From: Wuchereria bancrofti
Lineage: Eukaryota > Nematoda > Chromadorea > Rhabditida > Onchocercidae
Length of the DNA stretch: 64,000 nt
NCBI GenBank assembly: GCA_005281725.1
Contig: SSBO01000012.1
Coordinates: 19,605,060-19,669,059 of the forward strand
Reading direction: 5' to 3'
Made by a program: the position numbers and the translations under genes
Shown here: piece after piece, positions 1 to 14,100 of the stretch
Layout of the letters: every line of letters begins with the position of its first letter
How positions within the stretch are numbered: the stretch's first letter is position 1
The notes under the pieces: generated by a model
What the model saw: only the letters and a program-made list of their open reading frames with translations
What the model was told of the DNA's origin: nothing
Database searches by the model: none

Positions 1-155
1 TTTTCCTTTTCCTTTTTTTTTAATGAAATGTCCTTAACCATTTATGAAATGACACCATTCTGTTATTCAATTTATTTTATGAATTTATAAATATTAAATT
101 AACAAAATGTTTATTTTGGTCAAACAAGGAAAAATAAAACCAAAATTTTACATGA
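1..155. other. 3' flank of the IFT46 gene
   Basis: Downstream of the IFT46 stop at 156-158. Reading the minus strand there are AATAAA words from the TTTATT at 70-75 and near 110, which could serve for polyadenylation. Nothing else seen. Confidence 0.4.
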
Positions 156-3100
156 TTACAGTTCAAGTCGTTCCGGTTCATTATAATTATTACATCCATT
201 AAATGCATCATTACTGTTATTCATGAAATTATTTCTAGTCAATTTTCGGAAATGTTGTGAATTACGGAATTCGGCGAACAATGTAAAAAGTACATGAAGT
301 GATTGAATTCGAGATTTTTGCACAGGTATGTCTAATAATGCCAAACAAATATCAACATAATCTTCCAGTGAAACATCCAATGCTGCGCTTGGTAACTGCA
401 AAATAATAAGTAATATTGTTTAAATTCATTTCGTCATTATTGTTATATTATAGATATTAGACATACGAAATAAAAATTAATCTAAAAGTTCCGAAAATTT
501 CTGATGAATTAAATAAAATTATATAATTAAAATAAAAGTGTTACAGCGTTAACATTACAAAAAAGTCATATCATCTATTAGGTTAATGAAAGCAGTAAAA
601 TGATATATTTTCAGGGAAAATGAAAATCCATCTTTAGTGACAATGCTAGAACAAGTAAAAAAGCAAAAAAAAAAAGAAAAAGAAAAAAAATGCTGGGACA
701 AAAACAACAAAAACAATAACAACGGCAATAATATGGCTTATTTCAGAATTTAATAGCAAGAATATGGTTTAGCTTCTAAATTTAAGCCTATTTTCTTGAC
801 CATTTAAAGCTAAAGCATTTATTCAGTTATCAACAGATCAAATGATTTTTATCAGATTATCATTATGACAGTCTAACAACAATTAACCACCTGTTCATTT
901 TTTAGCAAATTCTCCACTTCACTTGGCCATTCTTGCATTAAATGTTCAACATTTGGCATCGGTTTGGTATATATTACAATATCAGCTGGTTTAGTTCGAT
1001 GTATTTCCTAAAAGGAAAAAACAAAAAAAAACTTATAATTTTATTAATTTTAGTTTGATAACTTAAATTAATTCCCTTTTTTTCTTTTTCATTCAATTTA
1101 GAGTTTGACCGAAAATAAATATTTTTAAAAGAATTGAATCGAAATTACATTTATAATTAAAAAATTATAGTACTAAAAAAACCTTAATACTACTTATCCA
1201 ATGTCCAATTTCTTCAATATTTTCATCAGCTCGTTCCAATTTTTTCACCGGTATATCCTTTGCTGATGTATTTGTACAATCTTTTAATTCGTTACGTATT
1301 TTCAAATTTAAAATAATGGGATCGCTTTGTTCCAGTGCTGGCTCATCTAACACTACCAAACCCAAATCATCTTCCACCTGCGCAATAAAACAACTTCTAA
1401 TCATAAAAGCTTGTTAGGAAAATCATTTCTGATTTTGATGATTATAAATTCTACAGTTTATGTTATCATTTCTATTAACTTCGAGAAAAAAAATTATTCT
1501 AATTTAAAAGAAAAATGGTAAAAGTTTATGAAACTTGCTAATTCCAAAAGTAAGTTATCAGTTAAACATTTAAACAGCATATGAATAAATTTTCAATGTT
1601 AATTAGTAATCTATCGCAATATGTATTGATTTGAAAAAAGAAAAATTAAATAGTTTACTTTATATAAATTTATCAAAATTTACACAGTTTGCAGAAGACG
1701 AATGAATTCATTGTTTTTAAAAAAGAGTTATTAAATTGTAACTTATTTTTAAGTTATTATTTAGTCTATTTATGATTTAAATTATGTTTAAATTGTAGAA
1801 AAAAAGACTTATTAAATTATCAAAGTGTAAGTAGTATCTAAAATTCCAATAATAACGAAAATTAATTGATAATTATTATTAAAATGAATTAAAAATTGCA
1901 ATAAAGATTCAGCAATGTTGTTAATTAAATTATACAAATTTTTTTACGGTTTCTAAAACTATAAAATAACAAACACGAGATAGATCGACAAAAAAAAAAA
2001 ATTAATTAAAAAATAGAAAAAAGTGTTGAAAATGAAAATTTGACCTCATCTGGTCGTGGTATTTTTATAAATGCATCAACGTCGCCAACAGCTGGTATAA
2101 AATCCACAAGAAATGGTATTAAAATTGGCTCAATATGTATCATTTTTGCCTTATACGAATCGATGTATGACAATAATTCTTTTTCATCTGTGCCAAAATG
2201 TGTGAGTAAATTTGCGCCTAAAATTATTGTTTTTTTTTTTTTTTTCATTTTTATTTTGATTAAAATTTTAACTTTTTAATATAGAAAAAAATAAAAATTT
2301 AAAACAAATTTATGTCTAAAATAAGATTATTTTTTGTCCTTTTTTCATTAAAGCATTCTGAATTTTTTAATAAAAAAAAAATGAAAAAATTGTCAAACAC
2401 ATTGAGTGTGAAAAAATTAGCATAACTGATTTGACCGCAAATTTATTTATTACTACAATAGTATTTATTGTTGTTTTTTTTTCCTTCTTTTTCAAAAATG
2501 ATTGCTTAATTTTCCATTCACAAAAGGATTGAATTTTCTTAACATCATTTTCTGGTGTTGTAATATCATTAGTAGCATTTGCAGTTGCACCAATGGTCAT
2601 TATCGCCAAATCATTGACACCTTGAATCATTGAACCAATAGCGCTTGTACCTTCAATATTTTAAAATGACCATCAATTATAATAAACAAGTATCCTAATT
2701 GAGCGTTACACTATTGAAGTGTACCATTTTTTCCCTTAATTCAGTAGTACTTTACTAATGTTTTGATGTTTTGACATTTAATGAATTGAAGGTACTTCAT
2801 TTTTCATCACTTGAAAATGATAATTTCATTTTCGAACTATTTTCATCGATAGAAAAAATTGGCGATGATTTTGTCAAATTTTCCATTGACCTATTTTTTT
2901 AAATTTTTCTTCAAAAATTTGAAATACTTTAATAATTTTTATAACTAAGAAATACAAAAATAAAAAATTAAATATTATGAATTGATCAAAAAAATTAAAT
3001 ATCTTTATGAACTGATCAAAAAAATTTCCATTATTTATTTATTTTTTTTCGCCCTCTTCCAGCTGTCTCCCACTCAACACAAAAATTACACTAACAAGAT

Positions 3101-4403
3101 GAAATTTTTGCAAAAATTTGCACAAAAAACACATTATTTATTTACTTAATTACAGTTAGACATAAGCAATGTATTTATTTAATTATACCTATTTGTTTAA
3201 TTATAATTATATTTAACAATATTCATATAGTTGTCATTTTATAGTCATATAATCGTTATCCCTTCTATTTTTCATTTCAAAGTGTGAATTGCAAAATAAC
3301 TTTTTTACTTGAATGAAAATTGTGATACCTGCGACAAAATTACTTTCGCCACCTGATGTAAGTGCATTTTCTTTAGTAAACTGAAACAATATACCTAATA
3401 CACCTAGACAAATGATATTTTTGTTATTATATTTTATTTCATTAAATTGAAAATCAAACAAAGAAATTATTCGAAATGCAAATTTCCTTCCATAAAGACT
3501 TTATAACTGCTAGCAATTTAAGCAGATATTTAATAACTACTATTTTAATTTAATTATTTAAGTTTTTAAAACAATTGTTTAAATTTCAAACAATACCTGA
3601 ACTTGTTGATTTTGTGCTGAATGCGAAACTTTTCGGCTTGCATCTTGAAATAAAAAATTTATTAAATTACATTTTATTATTCCGTAAAACAATCCAAATA
3701 ATATCTTTTTTCTCGGGTTGCATAAGTTAATTGACATTATTTCACAATTTTCATATCGTAAAGAGCCTATTACTTTAAATGAAATATTGCAATAGTTTGC
3801 TAACTATTTCTATTGTTTGTCATAAGTTATTATTAAAAAAAAAAATTAAAAGGAAAAACATTTTGTCAAAAAGAAAAAAACATTTGGCCCAAAAAAAAGA
3901 AAAGCGTTAAAAAGAGCATAAATTAAACTTCTTAGCCAATCTATCGAGAAGTTTATTTTTCATATCAAACATTACTTAATAATAAATCGATTTCAGATTC
4001 ATCGGTCGATTTTGATTCTTCGCTCACATCTGCTATTTCTAAAAAATTTCTTCACGTATTCGAAAATGAAATAACTTAAAATGACAATGCAATTCAATTA
4101 TAAAATATGAAGTGGAAAACGACATACTTGACAAAAAAATTATTATTTATGATTAATATACGAAAAAGAAGAAAAAAAAACATTTAAAAATATTATATCG
4201 TCTCAAAAAAAAAGGATTTCTTAATCCAATCATTTCATATGAGATGGAAAAGTGAAATCTTCAAAATTTGTAAGTTTGCTTAATTGAATCCATCAATAAA
4301 TATTTAACAATAATTGAGCACATTTAATTAAGCAAGATTGCCTAATTACTTTTTTTCTTTTCCAAATGGGAAAATAATTGAAATTAAACTTACTTTTGTT
4401 CAT
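156..4403 (-). CDS. dyf-6: Intraflagellar transport protein 46 (IFT46 / DYF-6), complete, nine exons
   Basis: IFT46 is a core subunit of the IFT-B complex that carries cargo along cilia; in C. elegans (DYF-6) it is needed to build sensory cilia. Proposed exons, 5' to 3': 4403-4394, 4038-3976, 3643-3597, 3380-3329, 2650-2522, 2217-2045, 1377-1183, 1007-891, 395-156. All phases agree, giving 341 residues (human protein about 304). The N-terminus is acidic and serine-rich, as in the family. Conserved blocks are plain from exon 6 on: DFIPAVGDVDAFIKIPRPDE, then LGLVVLDEP, the MQEWP block in exon 8, and the last exon with LDVSLEDYVDICLALLDIPV and LFAEFRNSQHF. The C-terminal half is the IFT52-binding part in studied organisms. 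The first exon is only 10 bases (MNK plus one base). The exon 5 donor (GTGAATGG) was chosen because it alone keeps frame. Exons 6-9 are secure; exons 1-5 are inferred from splice signals and phase. Confidence 0.9.
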
Positions 4404-4870
4404 TGTTATTTTTCTTTCCTTCGTTGCTTGTTAAAAATCAAATGTATACAATCAATTATTGATTTTCCGCTTCATTACAATTTTTTAGTGACAATATAAT
4501 CTCGTCTTGAAAGAAGACAAACTTTTTTTTCTTGCAAATACTTGAATTTTACAATACAATTTATCGTTTACTTCAACATTTTTCATCAATATAGCATAAT
4601 TAATTAGATTTATGATAATAGATGAGAATGTTAAAAATGAACTCAGGAACTACTATATGAAATTAAATACTTGAAAATTGATTGAATTGATTGGTAATAG
4701 TAATTTCTATTTAAGTAAAAAAATTGAGAGAAAATTTTGTGACAAACATCATTGTTTTATGGCTTATCATATCAATCAATCATTTATGTGATTAATCAAA
4801 TTAATATGTCGTTTGTTCGTTTTGTCGAAAAGGAACTCTATTTGTGGTGAATCAAGCTGACTTGCATATA

Positions 4871-4969
4871 AATGAAACAGGCCTTAAACTTTTGTTTTCC
4901 TGTGATGAGACAAGCCTTAACCTTTTGCTTGTTTGTAATGGGATATGCCTCAGTCTATTTGCCAAGCAT
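4871..4969. repeat. Degenerate 33-bp tandem repeat, three units
   Basis: Units run 4871-4903, 4904-4936 and 4937-4969. The first two share a core of the form ACAxGCCTTAAxCTTTTG; the third keeps only GCCT and the spacing. The period is an exact multiple of three, so the plus strand reads without a stop as three 11-residue units (NETGLKLLFSC, DETSLNLLLVC and a poorer third) before a stop. No start codon context or splice context supports a gene. Confidence 0.55.
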
Positions 4970-6016
4970 TGACGACAAGTTTGCGATATTTACTGCTTAA
5001 TATCAGGTCTTTTTTTTTTTCATCTTTCATTTCTTAATTGTCTGGTTTTATAAAATGAAACAATACTTATTGTTATCTTAACGAAATCAATATGGAATGG
5101 AAATATTTTCCCCCCAATATTTCAATTGAAAATAAATTGTTAATACTTAAACTCAGACTGCTAATTCTAATTGTTTTCTAGCGCTGATTATATGTCGCAG
5201 AAGAAATGATAATTTTCACATTTTACAAGTCCAATAATTCGGAGAGTACTACTTTAACTATATTAATAATAGTACAGCGACAATTAGGGATATTTGTTTT
5301 ATTTTAAACTTATACCCAAATAAAACTTGAAATTTTAATCTTACTTTTGCCACCTTCAAAATTCCAAATTTCTCCCTATTCGTTTCGAAACTTCATATAT
5401 CACTCATTAGGTGTGATAAACCGATGATTATTTAGGGAAAAGATATGTTAAGAAAGCAAAGCAGGGAGACAAAACAAAGAGAAAGAGATAAAGAAAGAGA
5501 AAGAGAAGGGCACGCCTTTCCATAAAATGTCGGCAAATTTCCAATGGAATAAAATAAAATAAACAAAGGATTTATTGTTTGAAAATTTTCGTAAAGATGA
5601 TAACAATACAAGGAATGAAACATACCAATATATGACTGATTAATGCGATAATGGCAATTCCTCTTTAATGTACTAAATGGATTGCATAAAATAACAAATT
5701 TGAAATAAAATTAGAAATTATTTTGTTCTCAGTTCCCTCTCCAAAAAAAAAAAAATGAAAAAAAGAAAACAAAATCGAAAAGCATTTAAATGTCCATTTT
5801 TTCTTTTTTTTTCGAATGATTTTTGTCCTTTAATATTAGCAGAGAGAATAAGAGGAAAATACATTAAAGCAAAGAAAGTTTTACTATCAAATGATTCGTG
5901 TTTATTATAGCGATTTTAAAAATGAATTAGGCAAAAAAGACTGATTTCAAAAGTATCATTTCGAACCTTTCTTTTTTTGCTTCATTTTATTCATTTATTA
6001 ATTAAAATAAATTTTT

Positions 6017-6262
6017 TGGAATGAATTGATCTATAAAACTGCAAAAATGCAATAAATAAGCCAAGTAATTAATTCCCTAACTGATGTTGTGTTCAATGAA
6101 ATAATAAAATTAATTGAAAAATGAAATAATATCGAAATTAATCAATTGTTGCGCAGAAGAAAAATCACGGAACTATAATTTGGATTGAACGGATTTACAA
6201 AACTGCAAAAATGTTATAAATAAGCCGAGTAATTCGTCTAACTGAAATTGTTGTCCGATATA
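6017..6262. repeat. Diverged direct repeat pair spaced 164 bp
   Basis: The segment around AAAACTGCAAAAATG followed by ATAAATAAGCC(A/G)AGTAATT occurs at about 6035 and again at about 6199. The flanks also align for roughly 80 bp with substitutions and small gaps. It could be an old local duplication or two copies of a short interspersed repeat; the sequence alone does not decide. Confidence 0.5.
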
Positions 6263-6314
6263 ATTCGATAATGTATTTATTCCTCGTTGCTATTAACAAC
6301 CAATCCATTTAAAG

Positions 6315-6376
6315 AGTACTTTTCCTGGCTAATATTTATCCAGTAAGTACTTTTTCTTGCCAACATTCATCTTATA
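6315..6376. repeat. 31-bp tandem pair
   Basis: Two neighbouring units begin with AGTACTTTTxCxTGxC at 6315 and 6346 and are about three-quarters identical. No coding frame is associated. Confidence 0.5.
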
Positions 6377-8141
6377 GTAATAAAACTAAGTAGATTAATA
6401 AAAATATCAATCAGAGAATCGAAAGACTATCCATTCTTGTTGATTAAAATTAATTATTGTAATTAGTGTCAGTTAATGGAAATGAAATAAAGCGGATATA
6501 CTTATTGGCTATTATGCTAAGCATAAACTAGGAAATTATGATTATTAGGTTTACATATTTTAAATGATTTGGCTTATATTTTTTAAATTAATACCACACA
6601 CATATATAACTAATTCTCGGCACGAAAATTCAACATATCATCTGATTTTATTTGATTCATAATCAGTTGAATGATCAACTTTTGCTCGTAATATCATCAA
6701 CTTGTGATCACAATTAGATCTGATTTTTTTTTTCAATATGGAAAAACTAGGATTAAAATTAAATAGTTTATCTTTTAAATTACATTGCTTGAAACTGATA
6801 TGAGAAATTCCATTCTGAGTAATATCAAAATAAAAAGGCAATCAATTAGTAATTTCCTTTCAAATGAAAGAAATATTGATAGGAAAGTAAATGACTAATT
6901 GTTGAGGAATAGAAATAAAATAAAACTGACGGAAAAAAGACAGAAATTAACATTATAAACAGAATAGTTTTCACATTGAACAGAAACGACGGCAAAAATT
7001 ATTCCAGCAGTGATAGCAAAGATAAATTTGCATAAAATTGATTAACACTGATATAATATTTAACAAATTAAAAAAAAAAAGGGAAGTGTAAGCAAAAGTT
7101 GATAGTAATGGTGTAAAAATATAACTGCGCTATTTTAGATATTACTCATATTAAATGCTTAATCTATTCCTGAAATACAGTTATCCAGTTGAAAAGAACT
7201 ATTCAGAAATGTTTAAATTATTAAATTTACATCATCATTCTCAACAATCATCAAACAGAACAGATTAGTGAAAGATTTGCAAATAGAAAAAAAAATTCGA
7301 TTTTTCTGATGCTAAATAAATGATCGAAATATTTTGATACAAGGAATAAGCAGACAAAATATATTTGTTGGAAAGAATGCAAGAATTATTCTTGAAAAAT
7401 AGTATGTGCTGACAAAATGAAAAGCATAACCGGAGAAGTAACCGGATCGAATTTAGCTATACCGGCTGTTTTTTTTTTAAAAGAATATTCTGTAATATGT
7501 ATAATGTAAACAAATTATTTACGATGATAAGTTTATTTGGAAAGAATAATTGTCACAAAGTTATAATGAACAACAATTAGTACTGATTATTTATATTATC
7601 AACAAAATCGTATAATAAAATGCAAACACTTCATTTGTAATCATTTTTTTAAATTTCAAATTTCAATCAGAGACTTTATATTTACTTTATTTAACCACAA
7701 GAAAAGAAAAAACGGAATCAAAAAAGATTTTATCCAAATTTTAGATGATGAAATATTTCCATAATTAAATTTTAGGTACTGCTATATATCCAAAAGGGAA
7801 AAAATATTTTATCGCAAAAAATAATAATATTATTGTTTTTCTCTCCTAAGAAATTAAATTTGGTAAAAAAAAAATTTTGAACAGTTTTAATTTTCGAAAG
7901 AAATTAAGTTCAAAGATAGTTACAACTACTATTAAATAATAGCATAGAAAACAAAGAAAAAACTATTCGTATTAAATTTTTGTGTACTCTTATCGTTGTT
8001 GTTTACTGTTTCTTCTGTTACAGTTGTTGTTGTTGTTGTTTTTATTGTTTGTTATTACAATACGCTGCTATATTCATCGTTATTAAAAACTGTATTAATT
8101 CCATTGCCATTTGATGATCTTTTTTCTCTTTTATTTTTAAA

Positions 8142-11100
8142 TTATCTTTGCGATGCTGTAGCATAAATCTGATGACAAGCGATCATACCCGTTTTAGTAT
8201 CACGAACCAATTCGATGAGTTCCTTTTTTGATAAATTGTTAATTGGATGGTCGAATAATCGCGCTGTTATAACTAATGGAATTCTCTGAAAATAAATGGT
8301 ATAATTTTTTTTAAGAAAAATGTATGAATAATTTCAAAAGAAAAAAGACATCTAACATTATAACATATTTTTAACTCAGTTCTAATGTTAATCTTGTAAT
8401 ATGAATATATTTGCTCATTTGAATATCAACATGAACATTTAACATGTATTAACGCTAACAAAAATTGTTTAATGTAATTCAGATGCACAACTTTTTATCT
8501 CTATTTTCTAAAGTTTTAAATGCAAAATTTTTAGTATTTCGAAAGAAAAAATAAGGGAAAAAAATAGGAGGATAAAAAGCTATAACATCAATAAAAAAGT
8601 AAGATAATAATAAAAGACAGAGATAATAATAGTAATAACAATAATAATAATAATAACAAATCATTTTTTGATAATGCAGAAGTTTAAAGTGAATGGTAAA
8701 TAATAAATAAAATAAGAATAAACATACTCCGGCACGTGCACGACTTGTTACAAACAAGTTCCAAAGTTGTTCGGCACGGCTTTTATTCTGAAAACAAAAA
8801 TAAAAATGATTAGATATAGCAAAAAGTTTTTTAACAGAAGGGGAGAAGTAAAAAAAAATGGTTCCGACAAATCTATTTTTTATAAACTGTATTACCCTTC
8901 AATGAGTGAAAATTCATTATGAAAAAGAATTCGAAAAAAGAAATTTCTTTTTCTTTTTATTTACTCCACTAAAGTCACTTTTTTCCTGCATAAATTATTT
9001 TGTCCTTTCGCTTTTCACACGAATTGCAGAAAGTAATACTTATGGGAACTTCAAAAAAAAGCAAATTCAAAAAACAAAAACAAAAAAGAAAAAAGAAAAA
9101 TTTGATGGATTGCAAGAAGATTGTGACAGAGGTGACAAGGAATATGTAATATCATAAACTGACATATTTTCTTGCCTTTTGGATTTTTAAAACTGAAATT
9201 ATTTGTGTCAAAATATCAGTGAAAACCCGTACGTTTGCATATTATATTTAAGATTAGATTAATCATGAATTTTTCATTATATTTGCAAACCCAAATTACA
9301 TATAAATTTACTAAAATGTCGAATTGCAAGGTTTTGCACGATATTAAATTCAAATCAATCATGCATCTATTGTTACGTGTCTACATTTAAATCAATCTAA
9401 ACTTTTTACTGTAATTGATTTAGTATCATGTGAATTAAAGATAAAGTGAGAAGCAAAATGATTTAAAAAAGAATTTTTTAAACTAGCTGGAAGGAGAACT
9501 GAAAACTATACTTTATCTTTGGACTTGTAATTAATACTAGTATGGTTTTAATTTATTTGAAACCTATTAAATTCAATTATAACACTAAAACTCTGTTTTT
9601 TTTCATCTCTTCCACATTTTTACGATTTCTGCGCTAATCGAAAAAACAAAACATTATTAACAATTATTCCTCGTCCACCCAACCTTCTTTTACTCTTAAT
9701 TAGAATTATTAATAGCAATTTTTCCAAAATAAAATATTTCGTTAAACTTATCAGTCACTAATATTCATCAAAAATACTTTTTCCATATTACACAATCATT
9801 CACTCTCTCTGTCTCTCTTTCTCTTCCTTTTCATCTATTGAAATGAAATTCTCAAGAAGGAAAAGAAAAAAAAAATTAACCAGTCCCTCTTTGATAACCA
9901 ATGATATAAAACAAAAATGATTGGAAAATTCGGTAACAAAATTCGAAGTTTTCTACGAGAAATGTTCATTTCCGCTGATTTAAGTATGAAAAATTTCCAT
10001 CAAACTGCGAAATTACATAAATCAATCGTAATTTTGTCTCGAAATTTTAATCCCATAAATCGGTCACGATAGAGTAGTTAAACATTTTTGAAGATAATAA
10101 AGAAAAACGAAAAAAACATTTTTGAAAACTCTAAATTAGCGAAGAGCACATTACAGCAAATTCATTATTATTATTATTATTGTTATCACTATTATTATTA
10201 TTATTATTATTATTACTATTATTATTACTATTACTATTGTTATTATTATTGTTATTATCATTATTGTTATTAATAATAACAATGTTAACAATTAATAATT
10301 TATTATTATTAGTAATAATGTTAATAATAAATAGTATTAATAGTAATAACAGTAATAATAAATAATAATATTAATATTAATAAAAGCTTAAGTCAAGTGT
10401 AGCCATAATAGATTGATTTATTGTTATTAATAATTAGTCACATTAATTATGACTAATAATGTTTTTCTTTTTTGAATATTGACTCTTTTTGCAATTTTTA
10501 ATTTTTTGAATTTTTGAATTTTTGAAAAAATTTTTGAATTGTAATTTTTGAATATTGAAGAAGTAGTATTTTCTTTGTTCTTTTACGTTTGACCCGTGTT
10601 TGTGTGCATCGAGTTGTGGCATTTTACTGCAAAATACGCTATACCGGTTTTTCTTTTTTTTTTATGTGTAGCAAAAATTACTGCGATAAAGTTTAAATAA
10701 CGCTTCAAAAGCTTCTCTTTTAACTTCTCTTTTGTGTTTATTATTTGAATGTAAATAAGCAAATAAATATAGTATCATAGTAATAACAATAATTCATCGA
10801 ATGATGTAAATCAGTTAATACAATGAATTAAAAAGATAAATTATCGGTTAATTACCTGATCTAAGAATGGAAGTAATTCATCTTTGGTTGGTAGACATAC
10901 ACGCAATGATAAATTCTTATATTTACCAGGCGCTATACCATCTTCATCACACTTTGCCACTTGATCTTTTTCAAGGATTTGTACAAAATTTTTAAATGCA
11001 CCACCCATACTTTTGCATATATCACAGTAAACACTGTAATAAAACAGAGAGAGAGCAATTTTAAGTAAACAATGCTTTTAATTATTTGANCTTTTTACTG

Positions 11101-14100
11101 TAATTGATTTAGTATCATGTGAATTAAAGATAAAGTGAGAAGCAAAATGATTTAAAAAAGAATTTTTTAAACTAGCTGGAAGGAGAACTGAAAACTATAC
11201 TTTATCTTTGGACTTGTAATTAATACTAGTATGGTTTTAATTTATTTGAAACCTATTAAATTCAATTATAACACTAAAACTCTGTTTTTTTTCATCTCTT
11301 CCACATTTTTACGATTTCTGCGCTAATCGAAAAAACAAAACATTATTAACAATTATTCCTCGTCCACCCAACCTTCTTTTACTCTTAATTAGAATTATTA
11401 ATAGCAATTTTTCCAAAATAAAATATTTCGTTAAACTTATCAGTCACTAATATTCATCAAAAATACTTTTTCCATATTACACAATCATTCACTCTCTCTG
11501 TCTCTCTTTCTCTTCCTTTTCATCTATTGAAATGAAATTCTCAAGAAGGAAAAGAAAAAAAAAATTAACCAGTCCCTCTTTGATAACCAATGATATAAAA
11601 CAAAAATGATTGGAAAATTCGGTAACAAAATTCGAAGTTTTCTACGAGAAATGTTCATTTCCGCTGATTTAAGTATGAAAAATTTCCATCAAACTGCGAA
11701 ATTACATAAATCAATCGTAATTTTGTCTCGAAATTTTAATCCCATAAATCGGTCACGATAGAGTAGTTAAACATTTTTGAAGATAATAAAGAAAAACGAA
11801 AAAAACATTTTTGAAAACTCTAAATTAGCGAAGAGCACATTACAGCAAATTCATTATTATTATTATTATTGTTATCACTATTATTATTATTATTATTATT
11901 ATTACTATTATTATTACTATTACTATTGTTATTATTATTGTTATTATCATTATTGTTATTAATAATAACAATGTTAACAATTAATAATTTATTATTATTA
12001 GTAATAATGTTAATAATAAATAGTATTAATAGTAATAACAGTAATAATAAATAATAATATTAATATTAATAAAAGCTTAAGTCAAGTGTAGCCATAATAG
12101 ATTGATTTATTGTTATTAATAATTAGTCACATTAATTATGACTAATAATGTTTTTCTTTTTTGAATATTGACTCTTTTTGCAATTTTTAATTTTTTGAAT
12201 TTTTGAATTTTTGAAAAAATTTTTGAATTGTAATTTTTGAATATTGAAGAAGTAGTATTTTCTTTGTTCTTTTACGTTTGACCCGTGTTTGTGTGCATCG
12301 AGTTGTGGCATTTTACTGCAAAATACGCTATACCGGTTTTTCTTTTTTTTTTATGTGTAGCAAAAATTACTGCGATAAAGTTTAAATAACGCTTCAAAAG
12401 CTTCTCTTTTAACTTCTCTTTTGTGTTTATTATTTGAATGTAAATAAGCAAATAAATATAGTATCATAGTAATAACAATAATTCATCGAATGATGTAAAT
12501 CAGTTAATACAATGAATTAAAAAGATAAATTATCGGTTAATTACCTGATCTAAGAATGGAAGTAATTCATCTTTGGTTGGTAGACATACACGCAATGATA
12601 AATTCTTATATTTACCAGGCGCTATACCATCTTCATCACACTTTGCCACTTGATCTTTTTCAAGGATTTGTACAAAATTTTTAAATGCACCACCCATACT
12701 TTTGCATATATCACAGTAAACACTGTAATAAAACAGAGAGAGAGCAATTTTAAGTAAACAATGCTTTTAATTATTTGATTCTGTTTCTAGAAGTTTGTAG
12801 AATTTTCACTATTTCTACCAACCTTATTTGATTTTCACTATTTCTACCAACCTTATCATTCAAAAACAATAAATTTGCAAGACGACTAAGTTTATATTTA
12901 ACACTTAGTCAGTAATTAAATCGGTCAAGCAGATGATTAACAATGAAATCTGTGGAACTGCATGAAAGGATAATAATAGAAATAAGATTATCATTAGAAC
13001 ATGCTATAGTACGAAATGATAAACTAGTATAGTTTAAGAAATCACTATACATATACTTATGCTTGTAATTTCTAGTCTCTTTAGAACTTTTTTCTTGGCT
13101 CTTTATATCAAGTTATATTATTGGATATAGAATTAGCTAATTTGCACATTAGATGTGCAATAATTACAGGTAGGAACTTTTTAAATTTAACAAACCATGA
13201 GCCTACACCACCACAACCGTAAGGATCTGCATTAACGCATCGTTCTGCTTTGCCATGGATACCAATTTTAGTCTCCAAATGTATGTAATATTTAGCAGAA
13301 CCATTAAGACCTGGTGGATACACCTGTAATTATAAATATGAGCTTTCGTTCGTATGATTCAATTTCAGAAATTTTTTCAATTTGGGACTGTTTATTTTGT
13401 AATTTGTACCATAAAAATTAATTTTACCTTACATATAAATCATTTGCAAAACTTCAATTAAGTGATAAAAAGGACTTGCATAATTCATATGCTTTAATTT
13501 TTACCTTAATTTGATTCTTTAGCATTTACAACAATTTCAGAAGTCTACCGCAAATAATAAGCATTAAGTTGTTTTTTTCTTCTTTGTATATCGAGATTTT
13601 AATGTTTAATTGTACTTGTTATTTAATTATAAATTTAAATATTTAATTATGAATTATTTTGGAATTTAAACACAAAAAGGATTAGAACTTTCCTTCCTTT
13701 TTTCTTCTATCCACTACATATAATACAGTAGTAACATCAACAACAACAATAGCAATAACAGCAAAACTAATTTTTGAATAATAATTAGTTTTGATAAAAC
13801 TAACAACAATAATCAATTAGAAGAGAAGAAAAAATCTTTTGGCTATCTCTTTCTAGTAGAAAAAGTTGAAAACAAAACACGACAAATGAAAAGAAAGCAC
13901 AAAAGAAAGTCAGACCTCAACTTCACCGCCACTCATTCGGAAGCATTCATGACCAAAGGAATTTTTTTCAGCTGTAAATTTCACACCATCTGATTTATAA
14001 CTTGGAAATTTTATTCGTAGATTTTCTTTAGTTGGACCTAAAAAAGTGAGTTCATTCTTTATTTATATTTTTTCATACTTTTTATTTATATACTTCCATT

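Larger units (their letters stand above)
4404..8141. other. Intergenic region, 5' of IFT46 and 3' of the first secreted-protein gene
   Basis: About 3.7 kb with no reading frame I can support. It lies between the IFT46 start and the stop codon of the next gene, both on the minus strand. It holds a purine-rich stretch near 5470-5510, a 33-bp degenerate tandem repeat (4871-4969), a pair of diverged direct repeats (about 6017-6100 and 6181-6262) and a 31-bp tandem pair (6315-6376). I looked in the first few hundred bases upstream of IFT46 for the X-box bound by DAF-19/RFX factors, which is usual before ciliary genes, and did not find a good match by eye. Confidence 0.6.

Noticed and set aside
2040..2279. 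Plus-strand open frame across IFT46 exon 6
   Set aside because: Antisense shadow of a well-identified exon, ending in a poly-T-encoded phenylalanine run.
5432..5623. Minus-strand frame with a Ser-Leu repeat
   Set aside because: Comes from a GAAAGA/GAGAAA purine tract; no homology and no splice context.
10088..10365. Poly-tyrosine and poly-leucine reading frames (also at 11777-12054)
   Set aside because: Produced by the ATT/TTA microsatellite in two frames; no start context, no splice support, and duplicated only because of the contig overlap.
11854..12070. Regularly spaced repeats considered as a CRISPR-like array
   Set aside because: Plain trinucleotide slippage tract in a eukaryotic intron; no fixed repeat with unique spacers.
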